Below are positions 48,001 through 56,900 of a stretch of 64,000 bases of DNA, piece by piece (position 1 is the first letter of the stretch; the number at the start of each line of letters is the position of its first letter). The notes beneath the pieces are model-generated. The model was not told the DNA's origin and searched no databases. It saw only the letters and a list, made by a program, of their open reading frames with translations. Both the position numbers and the translations under genes were made by a program. The stretch comes from Lepidonotus clava (lineage: Eukaryota > Annelida > Polychaeta > Phyllodocida > Polynoidae), in assembly GCA_936440205.1 (NCBI GenBank), contig OW387147.1:35117629-35181628 (forward strand), written 5' to 3'.

Positions 48001-49287
48001 CGTCTGCACACAGACCGGGGGGCGGCCTTCCTATCGGGACTGTTTAGAGAAATCACTACACGACTAGCGTGCAAACAAACATTTACCACCGGACGAATGC
48101 CTACCGGCAATGCGCGAGTGGAAAGATTACATAAAACAATCGAGAACCTGATCGCATATTATATACCTGACGACCACTGTAACTGGATCGATCTACTCCC
48201 CATTGCATTATGGACAGTTAGATCCACGATCAGTGTACGGTCAGGATACAGCCTGCATACCTTGCTGTTTGGCAGAGATCCAATTAGCATGGGAATGCCT
48301 GAGCAGGGAACAATTCCTGAAACGCTGAACGACTGTGAGTTCTTCATGCAAACCAAGGATAATATTGCTATGTTTAGGAATATGGCAGAAAAGGTAGTTC
48401 AAAACTATGAGAAAGATCTGAGGTTACGAATCGATGAACGGGCACGGCCTACTCAAATGTATGAGGGTGATATGGTATACATGTACGACCCTTTAGCTAG
48501 CGAGAATAAAGCGTCTAAGTTCTCAAACAGGTATACTGGGCCATTCAGGGTAATTGAAACAAAAGGGGACCACCTTGTTAGACTAGTGTCTTTAAAAACT
48601 GGGAAACAGGTACCACATCTAGTAAACATTTCGAAACTCAAACCTGCACATGGGCCTTGGTCTCCCGCCGTCCCTCATAACATTCCCAAACTGGTGAGAG
48701 AAGCGAAAATCACTAACTCAAAAGGGGCAGATCCTGACCGAAACCCTGAATTGCATCACACTCCGACGGGTGAAATCGCTGAGGAAGATGGCGAAATGAG
48801 GGGTGCTGAGACTGAAAACTCAATGGGAACAACCGGTCCCCGTGAGCATGGTGCAATTCCTATGGCCAGGAAGGTACCTACACAAAAACCTGGTCCAAGT
48901 CCCACCGATTTAGCAGAATCGGACGGGCAAATCACTGATGGTCAGGGCGCCAGTGCGGACACCGCGCTGTTACCAAACTTATCCTTTGTTCCTAACAAAG
49001 CCGCCTGTGAACGGGGAACAGCTGGCGCTAATGGACAGAGGAAACGCAAACGAGCTAAACGAAGGGGCAAAAGCCAGCCGTTGGAGGGGAGATCCCCTCC
49101 AGGCAACAACAAGCCCATAAAGCTGCCCTGCGGTGATGTACCGATCTCGGATACATCGGAACAGAGCCCAGAAAAAACAGTAAAGGACCATGTCCCGACG
49201 AAAGGTGGCTATAACCTACGTCGGAACCGACGCCCTAACTACGCCGCTCTGTCCAACGGCGGGGAAAGCGACGACATGGATGATTAA
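45004..49287 (+). CDS. pol: Pol polyprotein: protease, RT, RNase H, integrase
   Basis: Copies the element RNA into DNA and inserts it. It has no own ATG near its start and is expected as a Gag-Pol fusion by -1 frameshift. Residues are counted from 45046. Aspartic protease DTGA at 31-34; reverse transcriptase with KKDGKPRLCTDFR and YLDD (478-481); RNase H with TDAS (from 626) and TDHKPL; integrase with an HHCC zinc site (H860, H868, C898, C901), a DD35E triad (D930, D990, E1026) and a C-terminal GPF motif near 1165. The RNase H-before-integrase order and GPY/F motif place it in Ty3/gypsy. A basic tail (RKRKRAKRRGK) follows. No chromodomain seen. Confidence 0.95.
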   Translation, partial: LEEGSVHSTIELGAVDGPARREIGDEAFFLTLRFNDQKEVRSLVDTGASDCFMSTHCKQQIPKQCILDEWKVSKGNISLADNSSQVILEQIRCKFSIQGSVVCYDFNIVDDLCHLIVIGRNLLTVLRSDLSLPGAKIEVFCGNPIVSKETVKIPPGNECIIPVTTREPLGLDSPVAYCAPAVTAPVLVEGCVNTVGSQWWIKVMNPLDEMQEITPQEVLAFAEECAVPEVNQDQIEEFLDLCYLTKTETPMSICRISVEVMKDAVQMESQTSEEKSRGEMDENVSKIDLTESCLDEEQKVRFRRMLNNNRNALAFSMEELGHCEIAPMRIIVDESQGVISSRPYRYSPQKMDIIDEQVRQLIDIGVIEPSESAWRSPLVVVQKKDGKPRLCTDFRMLNQVTFKDKFPMPTARSLFLYMAYKKPTMWTALDLLSGYHQCVIEEDSRKYTAFETPMGVYQYKRVPFGLVGAPWQFTKVMAIALKGLIPRTCLAYLDDVIVYDTTFEEHLASVEVVLQALARANLKLKPSKCEWCRSEINFLGHVVNAEGVATQKVTTEKITAFNCPHNVKTIKSFLGLCNYYRPFVPNFADLAKPLNRLLKKEVSFEWTEACEEAFQQLKKLLTSPPLLIHPDIGGHFYLLTDASDAACGAAVCHKLDEIYRPVAFWGCTLRDAELNYSVTEKEALAVIKGIKNYEDMLQGAKITIVTDHKPLIPLLQSAYKAPSARLRRWALALSDFDFEIIYEPGATHFLPDYLSRVYHEHVPGEEYEPAVGCELFEAEVQDEELSVATVINAQLQDAECAQLIDYLQDGDLPTDPLEARRIMDQTDFVGMVAPGVLCRFNVKRYNKHQDQLVRLKPRMIVPGKLIPKVLRLLHNDILAGGHVGISNLTTKISERFYWRNMNADIVDYVKACETCSLRRRAPHFKALAKSWERPTRPFEVVQCDFIGPLKRARDGSKYIMTFIDLLTGWPEAFTTKDSTAQTAANCFLTGIVCRYGRVNRLHTDRGAAFLSGLFREITTRLACKQTFTTGRMPTGNARVERLHKTIENLIAYYIPDDHCNWIDLLPIALWTVRSTISVRSGYSLHTLLFGRDPISMGMPEQGTIPETLNDCEFFMQTKDNIAMFRNMAEKVVQNYEKDLRLRIDERARPTQMYEGDMVYMYDPLASENKASKFSNRYTGPFRVIETKGDHLVRLVSLKTGKQVPHLVNISKLKPAHGPWSPAVPHNIPKLVREAKITNSKGADPDRNPELHHTPTGEIAEEDGEMRGAETENSMGTTGPREHGAIPMARKVPTQKPGPSPTDLAESDGQITDGQGASADTALLPNLSFVPNKAACERGTAGANGQRKRKRAKRRGKSQPLEGRSPPGNNKPIKLPCGDVPISDTSEQSPEKTVKDHVPTKGGYNLRRNRRPNYAALSNGGESDDMDD

Positions 49288-49943
49288 TACAGGAAATCTT
49301 GCCGCCCTGTGAAAATAAAGGCTCGACGGAGCGGCACCGTTAGCATCAACGCTAATGGAACAGGTGGCCTACCTCACGACCACCTCGCTGCGCCCAGGGG
49401 CGTGGCAGAAAGGGAGGGTGCGCACACCAAGGGAGATGCCAGTGGTTGGCGTCATCTCCTGGCACCGGATGCAAGCGTCCCCCACCTGAAACAAGATACA
49501 GCTCCAAATATGGAGACGGCACGGGCAGGCGGATCGGTTATAGTTTCGTGGGATCCGCGCCGATCCGCCAGTCGGTCAGCAACTCTGCTCCTAGACGGTC
49601 ACCTCTGCTGCAGGTGATTGTACGCATAATCCAGCTCGGAAGGAAACGGAGATAGACATTGATTCTATCTCTGAACAAAAGTTGGAGATAGAAATTGTTC
49701 AACTTTCAACTTCTCCTGGAAGGAGCGGAAAGAGAACTTAGCTGGAACACTGATCCACCGACTCATGGGGAATTGCCTAGCCCTCCGACCTCATAGTAAT
49801 CCAAAGGGAACCACTACTTTCCCTGCGGACACGGAGGGAAGGATCATCGTCCCCTTGAGAAGGAAACGGATTAGCCGCCCCCACCAGAGGGCGCTACCCA
49901 CCAAGGGAATGTTCGTTGGGCCATTCTTTTAGGATTTTACCAA
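49288..49943 (+). other. Spacer between pol and ORF3
   Basis: About 650 bp, GC-rich. A 102-codon frame beginning at 49309 lacks an ATG at its start and I do not call it. The stretch may hold splice acceptors for downstream genes. Confidence 0.4.
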
Positions 49944-50915
49944 ATGAAAGAAAAGGCGGTCGAGAAGGAGAGTACTAAGAAACGACCGGCTCAGACCCTT
50001 AGGCGGTGGAGTTGGCCGGGCCGGGGCGGTGTCCGTCCGGACTCAACCGACGCCGGGATTGCCCGGAAGAAACCAAGGACACCAGCCCGGCGACCCACCA
50101 GAACGACCGCAGGTGGAGCCAAGAAGTCGGCTAAATCGGTTCCAACCAAAAAGAAGACAACAGATAAAGACTTTTACAATTTATCTGAGGTGAGTGACTC
50201 GGAGCCCGAGCCAAGGCTAACTGCGTTGGCCAAGCCGGTTCAGAAGGGGGAAGCGGCCAACCGACCGGTGCAGATTCAGGCCGGCTGGTTCTGGGACCTT
50301 ACGCAACCACTGTTCCAACTATTTGAAACTGTTGACGAAATTAGAAGGACAGTGGGACTGGATGTGCCAAAATCAAATAAACAGTTAGCTGAGATTAAAA
50401 CTCAGGTAGCTCCTTTCATTCAAAGGACCACCCAAAACTCTAAATGCGTCAGGGAAGGTACCAGACAACAAACAACACGAGGCGGCCGACCTCTGCCCAC
50501 TCTGGAAAGGCGATCGGGAGGGGAACAGCTAACCGTCGCCGCTCCAGGACTAAAAGTGGAGGTAGCACCCGTTCAACACGCGCCAACCCCACCGGTGGGA
50601 AACGGGCCAGCGGGAGCTCCCCTCCTCCACCACTTACAGCCTGCGGACCCCGCTTGTTTAGACTTGAGCAGCTTGACGACGAGTTGCAGCGCCAATCCCT
50701 CACCACTGCTATGGAACCAGCAGCAGTGGACGCCAACCAGCCAGCCGGGGGGCCCACTGTGGCCGAGCCCACTCCCAACGACAAACCCACCGCAAGTGCC
50801 GCACCCGTACCCCTCGAGCCAACCGTCGTACGACCCAACGGGGGCCGTTTCGGACTGGAACCTACTAGACCAAGACCCCTCAGAGCAATGCGCCCCTCGT
50901 CCTGCGAACGTATGA
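49944..50915 (+). CDS. Retroelement accessory ORF3, basic, Pro-rich
   Basis: ATG at 49944, 323 codons. The N-terminal quarter is strongly basic (RKKPRTPARRPTRTT, KKSAKSVPTKKK), as in a nuclear-localised nucleic-acid-binding protein. A short acidic motif SDSEPEP follows near residue 85, then a hydrophobic segment WFWDLTQPLFQLFETV (about 114-129), and a Pro/Gln-rich C-terminal half. No known domain recognised. It lies between pol and env and overlaps ORF4 by 472 nt in another frame. The position recalls regulatory genes of complex retroviruses; the function is unknown. Confidence 0.6.
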   Translation: MKEKAVEKESTKKRPAQTLRRWSWPGRGGVRPDSTDAGIARKKPRTPARRPTRTTAGGAKKSAKSVPTKKKTTDKDFYNLSEVSDSEPEPRLTALAKPVQKGEAANRPVQIQAGWFWDLTQPLFQLFETVDEIRRTVGLDVPKSNKQLAEIKTQVAPFIQRTTQNSKCVREGTRQQTTRGGRPLPTLERRSGGEQLTVAAPGLKVEVAPVQHAPTPPVGNGPAGAPLLHHLQPADPACLDLSSLTTSCSANPSPLLWNQQQWTPTSQPGGPLWPSPLPTTNPPQVPHPYPSSQPSYDPTGAVSDWNLLDQDPSEQCAPRPANV

Positions 50916-51013
50916 GAGGCTTGAGGATCACGGTCACCAAGGACGAGAGCGGAATCATCAGGCGAGTGGTGAATGACAATGGGCAAAACCTCTATGAGCA
51001 TGTCCCAAACTAA
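50444..51013 (+). CDS. Retroelement accessory ORF4, Arg-rich
   Basis: ATG at 50444, 189 codons, in a different frame from ORF3 and overlapping its second half. An Arg-rich stretch RRRSRTKSGGSTRSTR (31-46) resembles RNA-binding arginine motifs. A leucine-rich stretch LFRLEQLDDELQRQSL (71-86) resembles a CRM1-type nuclear export signal. A conserved-looking end (LRITVTKDESGIIRRV) follows a disordered Pro-rich part. The Arg-rich plus leucine-rich pair recalls Rev/Rex proteins, but that is analogy only. It ends 148 nt before the env ATG. Confidence 0.5.
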   Translation: MRQGRYQTTNNTRRPTSAHSGKAIGRGTANRRRSRTKSGGSTRSTRANPTGGKRASGSSPPPPLTACGPRLFRLEQLDDELQRQSLTTAMEPAAVDANQPAGGPTVAEPTPNDKPTASAAPVPLEPTVVRPNGGRFGLEPTRPRPLRAMRPSSCERMRGLRITVTKDESGIIRRVVNDNGQNLYEHVPN

Positions 51014-51161
51014 GTGGACCAGGGGGCCCGAGAGGAGGGCATACTTCGGTGCATGGATGATAGTGGTGCGCAGAAGAATGAAGGTAACTTTGCTGTGAAC
51101 ATGTTTTAGATAAACTACAAAATTTACTCTCTCGAACTAGCGCTAAAACCAAACAAAGACA

Positions 51162-53921
51162 ATGAAGTGGTCGGTGCTGTTCGTATTTGCTATGATAGGA
51201 GGCATTAGGGGAGTGCGAAATGACTCCAGCCCACCTGAAGGGCTAGCCCCTAACGCTGAAGTTATAGCCTTGGAACAATATGGGGTGGTACTGAAACCAG
51301 GGAAATTAATGTCCACCGCAGATATTACTCACGTCCGCCAAGGCTTTCTGATCACTATTCCCCAAAGGCGCTCCTTCATCAAGGCTACCTTTGGCCAGGT
51401 CTGTCATCGGTACCTAAAGGGAGGAGACGCTCTCGACCGAGCCTGTTACCACGTCAGGTCGCTAGTGAATTGGATGGATCAGACATCGCAGGCGCTCAAA
51501 GGTCGGTATAGGGAAATTCTCAATGAAACCTTAAGCTCGCTAATTAAAAACAACCAACAGCGACCTCAAAATCAAGGGTCAGAATCAGACTCAGGCGGAA
51601 GGATCAAAAGAATGAAGAAACTCCCCATCATGCTGGACGACCCAGGATGGCCGACCTTTCCTATTCCAACATCATGGAACAAGGGGCTTTCAGCTGATGT
51701 CAAGTATAACAGGGAACTAATTAAAGTGTTACAAGAGTCCTCTGACCAGATGATCGAAGACCTGGCGCTGATGAACGAGAAACACGACGAGGCAGTAGAA
51801 AGGGTTAACCACGTCGTGATAGGTCTATTGGATAATTTAAGGTCACTAAATAAGGCGCATAATACCACTCGCCGGAGAATGAAACTCGTCCAACATAAGG
51901 TGGACTGGATGGAACTGTACCTGAACATGATACCTGTAGCTCTGGAAGACAAACTAGGCGAAATGGTGTATCTCCAATTGGTAGTGGAGCAAACGCGCGT
52001 GTTCAGGAAAGGTGTACAACACCTGACACGGGGCCAACTAACCATGGATTTGGTGCCACGCCAGTATATGGTCGGAGCGGTCCTGGAAGTCAACAGGTAT
52101 CTGAAAGGAATCCATCCCAGGTTCCATGTAGCGTTTGCAGATCCCTCCTTCTATTATGAGAACAGTCAACCCTCATTTAAATTTGATGAAACCACCCAGG
52201 AGCTGATCGTGTACGTAAGGGTACCAGTAGTGGCCGACGAACATTTGTTTAGAGTCTACGAGGTACTAACCTTTCCTGTGCCAGTGCCAGTTAGAGGACG
52301 ACAAAAGAAGGACGCTCTCCAAATTGTTAATCTACCAAAAAGTGTGGCTATGTCCATGTCCCGTCAGTACTACGTACCACTGGCTAGCGGCAGTTGGTCA
52401 GGCTGTTATGGGCAGACCATCACGCTTTGTAAGGACTTGCCCTACATGAAAAAGATTACGGATAACACCTGCACTGCCGCCCTGTTGAGACGCGATGACA
52501 TGGCCATACGAGAGAAATGTGAACTGGACTATCTTTTGGAAGCAGACTTTGGAGAAATGGCAGTGTATCTGGACGACGGAGATATGCTTGTGGTCAGCGC
52601 TGACACCCGGGGCCAGATGATTTGCAGAAATCAACCCGCGTTGGAGGTGAACATAGAAAACTATGCGCGAGTTCAGGTGGAATGCGATTGTGCCTTCCAG
52701 ACGCAGGGATCATGGATACCGTATAGTTTACGGAACTGTGACCGACACACCAGGATCACCACGGTCGTGTATCCACCTAACGATCTGTTGGAAGCAGCGA
52801 GTCGTGTGAAAGGATGGAACGCTAATTTCACGAGGCCCGAGAATGAACCCACTATGTTAGAATCAGATCCTATCCCTGAAACGATTAGGAAAGAGCTACT
52901 GGAAATCGAGGAAAGCCTAAAGGTCAGAATACCTGTATCCTCTCTGGCCAAGCGAATCCAAAAACACAGGAAAGACTTGGCTAAAGGCATCAAGAAAGCA
53001 ACTGACCGCTACGAGGTGGACAAACACGCCCCATGGTTTTCTATAGGTAACTTTGGGGGCGGCTTTGGCCTTCTCACAATCTTCTGTATAGTGGTAGCAG
53101 TAACTATTATTGGGTGTATTCTCTGGAAGTGCTGGCGGAACCACCAAGGCAAGGCTGCCCTGGCCGGACTAACCATGACTTTACCTCGGGCCGTGGCCTT
53201 GGAGGCGGCGGACCCGGAGGAGCTGCTGCGCAGTGAAAAGGAACTAACTGGATGCCCGGACACGACCGCCAACCCCACTGCGGTGGCAGTACTTGCTATA
53301 TTATTGGCAGTACTAGTCATCGCCATAGTGGTCCTCGTGTGGCGAAAGTGGAGGTATATTAGAAGGAAGACTGTAGATGGACTATACGTACAGTTTGCCA
53401 ACCCACATATGATAGAGACAATCTTTCTGGGGGAACTGGCCATGCCTTCTGACCACACTTATACGGAAGGTTATGTGCTTATTAAGGATCTACTGGTGAC
53501 CCAACTGTGTCTGAAATATACCCTGACGGTTACTTGGGGGGCGCAGCTGATGGGAGCAGCGACTAGACCTGGACAACATCCATCTAAGGTGCCACTACCA
53601 GACACCCTGAGAGTATCTAAAAAACTAGCCCGTCTAATGATGAGTAACTTAAAATACAATACCAGGGCCAGACTACTGAGATATTCCTCGGGGCTAGCCA
53701 CTCCTGTACCCATGGGAGTACCTCGCCTCATCGACGCAGGCTGGTCCGATGTCGGAGCGGACTGGCCTCAACCGGTGATGGGACATGGAACAATGCCTAA
53801 CGCTCCTCCTAGATCGACCACGCCTACCTCAACAGCGACCGGAACGGGATCTGCCCGAAAGACAGTAAGGCCAGGGACATCCGAAAAGGATCCAGGAACG
53901 GTTTACGAAGTTATCATATGA
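51162..53921 (+). CDS. env: Envelope glycoprotein, F-protein-like
   Basis: ATG at 51162, 919 codons. A signal peptide (MKWSVLFVFAMIGGIRG) is followed by a furin-type site RIKR (147-150), a long helical or coiled-coil region (about 180-250), a Cys-rich ectodomain (about 400-545), a first membrane segment (about 635-655, FGLLTIFCIVVAVTII) and a second hydrophobic segment (about 706-727). About 190 more residues follow. The furin site, coil and Cys pattern resemble the baculovirus F and gypsy Env fusion proteins, which mediate membrane fusion. The second membrane segment and long C-terminal domain are unusual. It is probably expressed from a spliced mRNA. Confidence 0.72.
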   Translation: MKWSVLFVFAMIGGIRGVRNDSSPPEGLAPNAEVIALEQYGVVLKPGKLMSTADITHVRQGFLITIPQRRSFIKATFGQVCHRYLKGGDALDRACYHVRSLVNWMDQTSQALKGRYREILNETLSSLIKNNQQRPQNQGSESDSGGRIKRMKKLPIMLDDPGWPTFPIPTSWNKGLSADVKYNRELIKVLQESSDQMIEDLALMNEKHDEAVERVNHVVIGLLDNLRSLNKAHNTTRRRMKLVQHKVDWMELYLNMIPVALEDKLGEMVYLQLVVEQTRVFRKGVQHLTRGQLTMDLVPRQYMVGAVLEVNRYLKGIHPRFHVAFADPSFYYENSQPSFKFDETTQELIVYVRVPVVADEHLFRVYEVLTFPVPVPVRGRQKKDALQIVNLPKSVAMSMSRQYYVPLASGSWSGCYGQTITLCKDLPYMKKITDNTCTAALLRRDDMAIREKCELDYLLEADFGEMAVYLDDGDMLVVSADTRGQMICRNQPALEVNIENYARVQVECDCAFQTQGSWIPYSLRNCDRHTRITTVVYPPNDLLEAASRVKGWNANFTRPENEPTMLESDPIPETIRKELLEIEESLKVRIPVSSLAKRIQKHRKDLAKGIKKATDRYEVDKHAPWFSIGNFGGGFGLLTIFCIVVAVTIIGCILWKCWRNHQGKAALAGLTMTLPRAVALEAADPEELLRSEKELTGCPDTTANPTAVAVLAILLAVLVIAIVVLVWRKWRYIRRKTVDGLYVQFANPHMIETIFLGELAMPSDHTYTEGYVLIKDLLVTQLCLKYTLTVTWGAQLMGAATRPGQHPSKVPLPDTLRVSKKLARLMMSNLKYNTRARLLRYSSGLATPVPMGVPRLIDAGWSDVGADWPQPVMGHGTMPNAPPRSTTPTSTATGTGSARKTVRPGTSEKDPGTVYEVII

Positions 53922-56900
53922 CAATATAATGAGTGTTAAGACCTGACCTAATGCTGTACAGGTAAAATTGGTGAATTGATAATTCAATGGTACAAATACT
54001 AAAACTGAAAGGTAACTGGGAATATGCTGGGCCCCGCCTGTTCAGGAAGGTAGAGTTCTGTTGACTAACCTGATTAATATTAACTCGCCAACCAGGGAAA
54101 CCTGGGTCGGGTAGGCTGGTCCAACCGTCTGTCTATGGACCCATGGGTTATCTAAATTTCTTTCAAGTTGGGTGTCCCATGCCCGGTAGCCTAGCTCAAC
54201 ACTCTTATTGTTACTGACTTGGCCACTCTATTAAAGTAGGGAACCATTCGGAACCGATCCTAGTGTCGCAAAATTTTAGCATTTAAAGAAAAAACACAAA
54301 ATTCTATGCAAATACCTAAGTGCGCTCAACGGAACCAACACTTCCAACGAGCGAAGTGAACTTCCCCAAGCAAGTACCATCTATACATGACCCCTGTGCT
54401 GCTGTTACCGCTGGGATCGGGCTGCAGTACAGGAGTCACTTGGGGAACGCCACTGTCTATTCTTTAGCATGCTCACATATATAATCCTCTCAAAGATGAG
54501 GGGGCTGCACAAGCAGCGGGAGCCTGCCCACATGCCTGGTGTCAGTGGTGCCTGACAGGAGGCAGGACGTTGGGGTTACGCGTCACTGACGCTGCGAAGG
54601 GCACTGGGGTGGACGCCCGACCATGGCAGTCACTATGCCCCGGGTGGGTTGGCTCCTGACAGCGGTCTCTTCATCACAAAAAAATCGACGAATAGCCAGT
54701 AAATTTACCCAAAAACTAATATATAAAGCAGCCCAATATTTATTTAACTAAGAGCCCTTCCTCAGGGAATCCTGGGCAAAATATAATAAGAAGCATAAGA
54801 ACGCAGAATATTTAGTAACATTCTCAGGGGGAACGCTCTGTGACAGCACACGGGAGTACCTTATACGTGGCTCGTTTGCTCCTGGTATGGGCGCGCTACT
54901 GCGGCAAGGATGTGTACAATTCCTACCAAGGCGTGCTATATTCAGGAATTATAACGGAGGTCACAAGGAAAGGTAGTTACGGGACAACGGCGAACTGGTA
55001 ACATTCACAGGGTGCTTGGCTCTCTCTTACCATATCGCGACTCCCTCAGACTGGATAAGCCATCCCTGGGGCGGGAGAAGCTGTAGCGAAAACTCACAAG
55101 GCGGTGGAGCGAGGTGCTGTCCTTATTAATAGCCCCATCGTCTTGGTTATGTGTAAATGGCCGCCAGATCACCGTATGTCTTAAGTCGAAGGATCCTAAC
55201 TTTACCATAAAGTCAGGATCCAACGAAAACTAGTATCAAAAGAAAGAAAATAATGAACAACTGCCCAAGGTACAAGACTAAGTTAGTTAGGCCATGTTTA
55301 GACCAGTTCAACCGGGTCGGGGCAAAACGGCAAGAAGTCAAGTTTCGACCCGGGTAAATTAGAAATAACTAAAATTAATAAGAAAGACGTGCGGCTTCAG
55401 AGCTGACCGCCGTCGAGAAAAAAAAAAAAAATGAATGGAATATTAGTCTTGACCGCCGTCGTGGCGTTAAAAGTATCCAGGTCTCCGCTCAACAGTTGAG
55501 CTGAGGAAGGGGGACACGGACTACTGATTCCCTGATGAACGGCTGCAATAAACTTGGTTGACACCCATAGCTAATAGTCTACCCAGTCTATTAGAAAGAA
55601 ACTAAAATTCTAAGGCTGTCTTTAGTACTAACATATTCCCGCCCCGCGTGAGCATAATTAGGTTAGGCTGGGGGCGGAGTCTTTTCTGGAGTAGCTTCGA
55701 CTCCATAAGGAAAAAACGGGCATAGACCTGAACAAGAAGACGGGTTTAACCTGATACTATACTTCAGCAAAAGCCCGGACTAGGTGCTGTCTGGAAGTGA
55801 TTGATCTGAAAGAGATGCATTTACACGTCTCTATAATTTAAAGGGGGGGTAGACTGTATATTAAAAAAAAAAAAATATGCAGTCTGCTCCCGATTATAAC
55901 AATGGGAAACTCAGTGCTGCCCATTCTTGTACTCATGGATGGGGGGTACCGACAACCCACGTGTAACTAATGAGGACCGGGAATCAGATCAGAAATGAAC
56001 CTGAATCTGAGACCCGATCCTCTAGTGATAACTTTTCAAGTTTCCTTTGTATGGTTAATACTTAATGTCCTTTAATGACATTTATACTTTTACGGAATGA
56101 AACGCTACCCCACCGTTTGTCATGTTGGCTTTCCCCATGTGATGTAGAGTATAGGGTAAACAGTAAGATGTTACTGTTAACATAGGTACAATATCTATTC
56201 AGTGAACCGTTTGGTGTTGGGGGCGCACCTGTTTATCTCGTTAAGAGGGCGCCACTACCCAGTATAAAGTGGAACTCGGTCTTCAAACCCCAGATTGAAC
56301 ATAGGGGGTGAACGCCGAGCTACCACCTGTAACTAACAAAGGGGGAAAGGATTTTGACTTAATATAAATCATTAAAGACCAAGATGTGTGACGTCACCGG
56401 TCGAATCTTGTAGGAGCAGTCCTCTTGGGTGCTCTGGTAGGCTACGGGTCGGCTACTACTGGGTTTTACCGACATCAGTGGCATCCAGAGACGATGCCGG
56501 ATCAGTTGGTGTTGGGCACACTATCCGACGTTAACCACTCAATGAGAACAAACTCTGGTTGAAGTAGTACTTCACAAAAAAAAAAAAATAAAAAAAAAAA
56601 AAATAAAGTCAAATATGTTAGAACAGTTGTCACCCTTGGGGGGTTGTTAACTTGTTTTCATATAAACCCTCGGAGTGTATTGGTAAATTATTCTATGACA
56701 AAGTACATAAAATGTGTTGTCAAGAATATTGATAACTCGCAGATATATCGCTGTTTGAGATGTTTGGTAATCTTTGCTGCGGATTTTGGTGCCTTTCTAG
56801 TTTTTTAACGAGAACACCATTCCTTTCTTGACAACGACAAACATCGAATCTCCGTCTGGGAGCTCATTCAGTGTCTTGGAGGCTTCGTTTTGGTTTCCTC

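Noticed and set aside
47724-48110. 128-codon minus frame opposite integrase
   Set aside because: Shadow of pol; the real frame carries the HHCC and DD35E motifs.
49309-49617. 102-codon frame between pol and ORF3
   Set aside because: No ATG at its start, no recognisable domain, and it overlaps another open frame in GC-rich spacer.
50449-50979. 176- and 142-codon minus-strand frames opposite ORF3/ORF4
   Set aside because: They lie antisense to GC-rich overlapping ORFs, where stops are scarce on both strands. No domain and no separate signals.
55525-55555. Hammerhead ribozyme core (CTGATGA)
   Set aside because: The matching GAAA segment and flanking stems are not present.
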